Below, piece by piece: positions 60,676 to 64,000 of a DNA stretch of 64,000 nt. The notes under the pieces were generated by a model that was given only the letters and a program-made list of their open reading frames with translations, searched no databases and was not told where the DNA came from. The DNA is from Oasisia sp. SBJ-2009. Its lineage: Eukaryota > Annelida > Polychaeta > Sabellida > Siboglinidae. Numbering within the stretch: the first letter of the stretch is position 1; every line of letters begins with the position of its first letter. Position numbers and translations under genes: made by a program. The stretch covers positions 14,709,681 through 14,773,680 of the forward strand of contig OZ024854.1 in the NCBI GenBank assembly GCA_964017155.1. Direction: 5' to 3'.

Positions 60676-63600
60676 GCATCATCATTCATCGTGCTGTCGG
60701 TCGCGAAGCGACAAAGACTGCTTCCATCACTTGACTGTTGCTCTCCATTGCTCTCCATTTATCTCTCTGCTGTGAGAGTGATGTCCAGGAGTCGATCTTT
60801 ATGTCTCTCAGCTTTAGGTTTCTCTTGATGGTATTCTTGAATCGGAGGCGAGGGCGTCCTCTCTTTCTCTGATCAGAAGACAGTTGGGAATAGAGAACCT
60901 GCTTTGGTAGCCTGTCTGGTGACATCCTCATGAGGTGTCCAGTCCACCGGAGATTCTTTCTGATCAGAAGATCTTCCATAGATGGCAGCCCTGTCCGTTC
61001 GAGTATTTCCTTGTTTGTTACTTTGTCCATCCAGGTTATCCTCATGATCGAACGCAGATGTCGCATCATGAAGGCATGCAGCTTTTTCACCTGTCGTCTG
61101 TACACTGTCCAGGCCTCGGCTCCGTATAGGAGGGTGGACAGTACGATTGCACGGTATATCTTACCTTTAACCCGCATGGACACATGGTGGTTGTTCCAGA
61201 GTCTCTGGCATATTCGGCCGAAAGATGCACCAGCCTTGGCCATCCTCCTCTGTATTTCATCGTCAATGCATCCATTACTTGATATAGTGCTTCCGATGTA
61301 GGTGAATTCCAGAACAGAGTTCAGCTTGTTTCCATCAACCATGATATCCTCTTCTCGGGTTCTTGTAGAGTTGGGTTGGTACAGCACGTCATACTTCTTG
61401 ATGTTAATCTTCAGGCCGAACTTCTTTGACCCATTGAAGAAAGCATCCACTATTTTCTGCATCTATTCAGCAGAGTGTGCAACCAGTGCACTGTCATCTG
61501 CGAATAGCAGCTCTCTCATCAGTATCCGAGTAGGCCTAGTCTTGGTTTTCATTCTGAAGTGTGCTACGTTGAATAGGTCAGCACTCTGTCTGGACTGTAT
61601 GTAGACGCCATCCCCCATGTTTCGGAAAGCCTCGTCGAGCATCGCTGATAGGAAGATGGAGAAGAGCGTGCGGGCCAGTACACAACCTTGCTTGACCCCA
61701 TTTGTTACATTTAACGATTCCGAGACTTCCCCTATAACACTAACATTCGCCATCATTCCGGTATGTAGGGCCTCGATCATTGTTGTGAACTTCTTTGGGC
61801 AGCCATACTTCCTCAGTAGCTGCCATAGCCCGGTCCTCCCAACTGTATCGAACGCCTTACTGAAGTCGACAAATACCATGTACAGTGGTCGATCCTGCTC
61901 AATGCACTTTTCTTGTAGATGTCGGAGACAAAATATCATATCCACGGTGCTCCGGTTACATCTGAAGCCACGTTGTGTTTCCGGAACTACCTCTTGTGTT
62001 GTGTGGGTAGATAGTCTGCTGAGGAGGATCCTGGCGAAGATCTTGCCTGCAATGGAAGAAGTGAGATTCCTCTATAGTTTCCACAGTCTATTCGATCAAA
62101 TTTCTTGTAGATGGTTACAATGCTGGCATTCTTCCATGCTTGTGGCACAGAACCCACCTCCCAGGCATTGGTGATTAGTTGGTGCAGTCTGCTGAACAGA
62201 TTGTCTCCTCCATGTTTCCATATTTCTGCAGGAATCCCATCTCCTCCAGGTGCTTTGCCATCTTTCAGGCCACCGATTGCTCTAGCCATCTTATCCATAG
62301 TTGGAATCTCATCGAGGGTTGTCTTGATAATGCGCTGCGGGATGTTGTCCAGAGCTTCGTGATCTATGTGGCCAGGGACGTTGAGTAGCTTCTGGAAGTG
62401 TTCACTCCATCTTGCCACAACTCTCTAGCTGTCAGAGAAGGTCTCCATTCCATCTGTTGATTTCAGTTGAACAGGTCCTTTCTTTTTGGGTCCCCACACT
62501 TCCTTCAGTCCATTGTAGAAGCCCTTTATGTTGATACTGTCAGCAGCTCTCTGCAGCTCCACTGCCTTCCTTTCCCACCAGTATGACGTCAGTGCACGAG
62601 TGCGTTTTTGTAGCAGTCTGCATGCATCTTTGTATGCTGCAGTGGTTCATCTAGTGCTCCTGGTTTGCAGCACTCTCTGGTGGGCTTGGTCTATTCTGCT
62701 CATAAGAGTCTGTAGCTCCTGGTCGTTGGGGTCGAACCAGTCCTGGTATTTTCTGTCTGGCTTGCCAAAATTTGTCTTGGCTGTGTTGTACACGACCTGC
62801 TGCAGAGCTGCCCATTCCTCGTCTGGTGTTGAGTTTTCCTTCTCCTCCCATTGGGCGAGAGCACTGTCCATCTCCTGCTCAAAACTATCCCTATGGCTGG
62901 TGGTACGTAGTTTTGCAGTGTTCAGCTTGGTCGGCTTACTTGTCCCTTGCCTGTTGTGCTTTTGTCGTATTCTGAAATCCACCTTTGACCTCAACATCTG
63001 GTGATCGGTCCAGCAGTTTGTTCCACGCATGACTCGGGTACTGTGGATGTCCATCTTATGCCGACACCTCGTGATGATGAAGTCGATCATACGCCAATGT
63101 CTGGAACGAGGATGCATCCAGTTGGTCTTGCGTTCATCCTTCTGCTTGAATATGGTGTTCGTCACTATCAGTTCGAACTCAGAGCACAGAGCCAGTAGAA
63201 GCTCGCCATTGGAGTTGCATTTCCCAATTCCATGTTTGTCCATGACCATGGACCATTTTCTCTTCCTATCCTCGCATTGAAGTCTCCTATCAGCAGTAGC
63301 TTATCTGTACGAGGGATGCCACTGAGCACACGCTGATAATTGTAGCAAAGTTGTCCTTGCTCAGAGGTAGTCTCATCGTCATGATTCTGTCACTTACTGG
63401 CCGTGGCATTTCTGTCAGCTTTGTGACGATATCCTTTTTGATAGCAAGGCCCACTCCTGCCTCTCTTCTTTCTCCTTCGGGTTTGCCACTCCAGAAGAAA
63501 GAGTATTCCAAGTCGTCGAGATTACCAGACTCTGAGAACCTTGTTTCACATAGGGCGGCGATATCGATGTTGTATTTGGCTAGTTCCATTGCTACTAGTG

Positions 63601-64000
63601 CCGTACGTCTTTCTGGTCGGTTAGCTATTTCTCTGTCGAGGAGAGTCCTGACGTTCCATTGTCCAATTGTCAGTAGTTGTCTTCTTTGTCTTCTTCTTCC
63701 TAGCTGATTTTCCACTGTTGACGGAAGATGAGGTCGAACAGCGCGGTCCTTGGTAACCCGGGCGACGGCCGATCCGGTATGGAGTTTCGTGCAGTTGTAC
63801 ATTTCATGGAAGCTGCTAGCAAAAAGTGTTGAAGTGCCGCTGGCTTTTGCAAATTATTAGCGACACTCTCTCGGGGAACAAATAGAGGTTTCTCACCGGC
63901 AAGAACATGTCAAAACAGGCGCAAACCATTGGTTCCTGCAGTGGCTGGTCGAGAGATGTTGGGAGCTCCACACATCAACCGCCCTTGATGCTACCACAGT
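60676..64000 (-). pseudogene. second copy of the 26-28 kb LINE family, longer but mutated
   Basis: Read on -: a 5' region continues past the window edge. The endonuclease start is at 63802 (LTIGQWNVRTLLDRE, DIAALCETRFSESG, GVGLAIKKDIV). An in-frame deletion after ATIISV removes the block that normally follows, and a frameshift follows GDFNARIGREN. Next come WMHPRSRHW and RT in pieces: 62418-61987 (GGDGIPAEIWKH), 61945-61463 (VFVDFSKAFDTVGRTGL, ELLFADDSALV) and 61462-60686 (LLYGAEAWTVYRRQ, KRGRPRLRFKN). Point stops separate the pieces: TGA at about 62649 and TAG at about 62426, each a simple change relative to the intact copy. The - strand 3' end at about 60676 shows an (ATG)n-like tail. It inserted into, or beside, an RTE-like relic. 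Confidence 0.88.

Overview
This is eukaryotic, animal-type DNA: AT-rich, intron-rich and crowded with retroelements and microsatellites. There are no operons, no ribosomal RNA genes and no convincing functional tRNA genes. The mix of repeats is typical of a non-vertebrate metazoan such as a hemichordate, lancelet, mollusc or cnidarian. It includes CR1-type LINEs with an esterase ORF1, RTE-like LINEs, a Penelope-like element with a GIY-YIG nuclease, tRNA-derived SINEs, and hAT-, piggyBac- and mariner-like DNA elements. The species cannot be fixed from sequence alone.

The only host gene I can assemble runs on the + strand from about 20.7 kb to beyond 58.75 kb. It starts with a short exon (MSETEPM) and an exon encoding a UBA domain. 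Very short symmetric (phase 0-0) exons of 21-39 nt follow, then exons of 84 and 93 nt, then a 164-nt exon that ends in phase 2. A two-exon cassette (24 nt + 21 nt) is present twice, about 7.6 kb apart (35.4/36.1 kb and 43.0/43.8 kb), with its intron. A second exon type is present at 51.9 kb and 57.4 kb, with a decayed third copy at 52.1 kb. When spliced, each 24+21-nt cassette creates an NPDY motif (an NPxY-type, PTB-binding-like signal). A later 39-nt exon carries RPLPAVP, a class I SH3-ligand pattern. The inferred product is a ubiquitin-binding adaptor with a modular, probably alternatively spliced tyrosine/acidic linker. I could not name the gene. All exons are predicted from splice signals and reading phase only.

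Layout. 0.5-2.1 kb: one orphan candidate exon and a hAT-like element. 2.3-5.3 kb: L2-like and CR1 LINE remnants. 5.3-8.6 kb: a three-level nest (MITE inside Penelope-like element inside Rex1/L2-like LINE). 8.6-20.6 kb: tandem repeats, low-complexity DNA and unannotated DNA. 21.4-35.3 kb (large intron): tRNA-like head plus RTE remnant, a foldback structure, a THAP-domain remnant, a DNA element split by a young LINE, and a CR1 element whose ORF1 is fused in frame to the reverse transcriptase without the endonuclease. 35.2-46.2 kb: duplicated microexon blocks, a 150-bp tandem repeat, microsatellites, and LINE and Ty3/gypsy remnants. 46.5-58.2 kb: more LINEs, (TA)n tracts with inverted duplications, two (CCGA)n arrays, and a CR1 copy carrying TTAA-flanked GC-rich MITEs, one with a mariner-like relic. 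58.6-64 kb: the last host exon, a tRNA-headed RTE, and a second, mutated copy of the 26-28 kb LINE family.

Most long open frames here are retroelement protein or translated simple repeats, not host genes.
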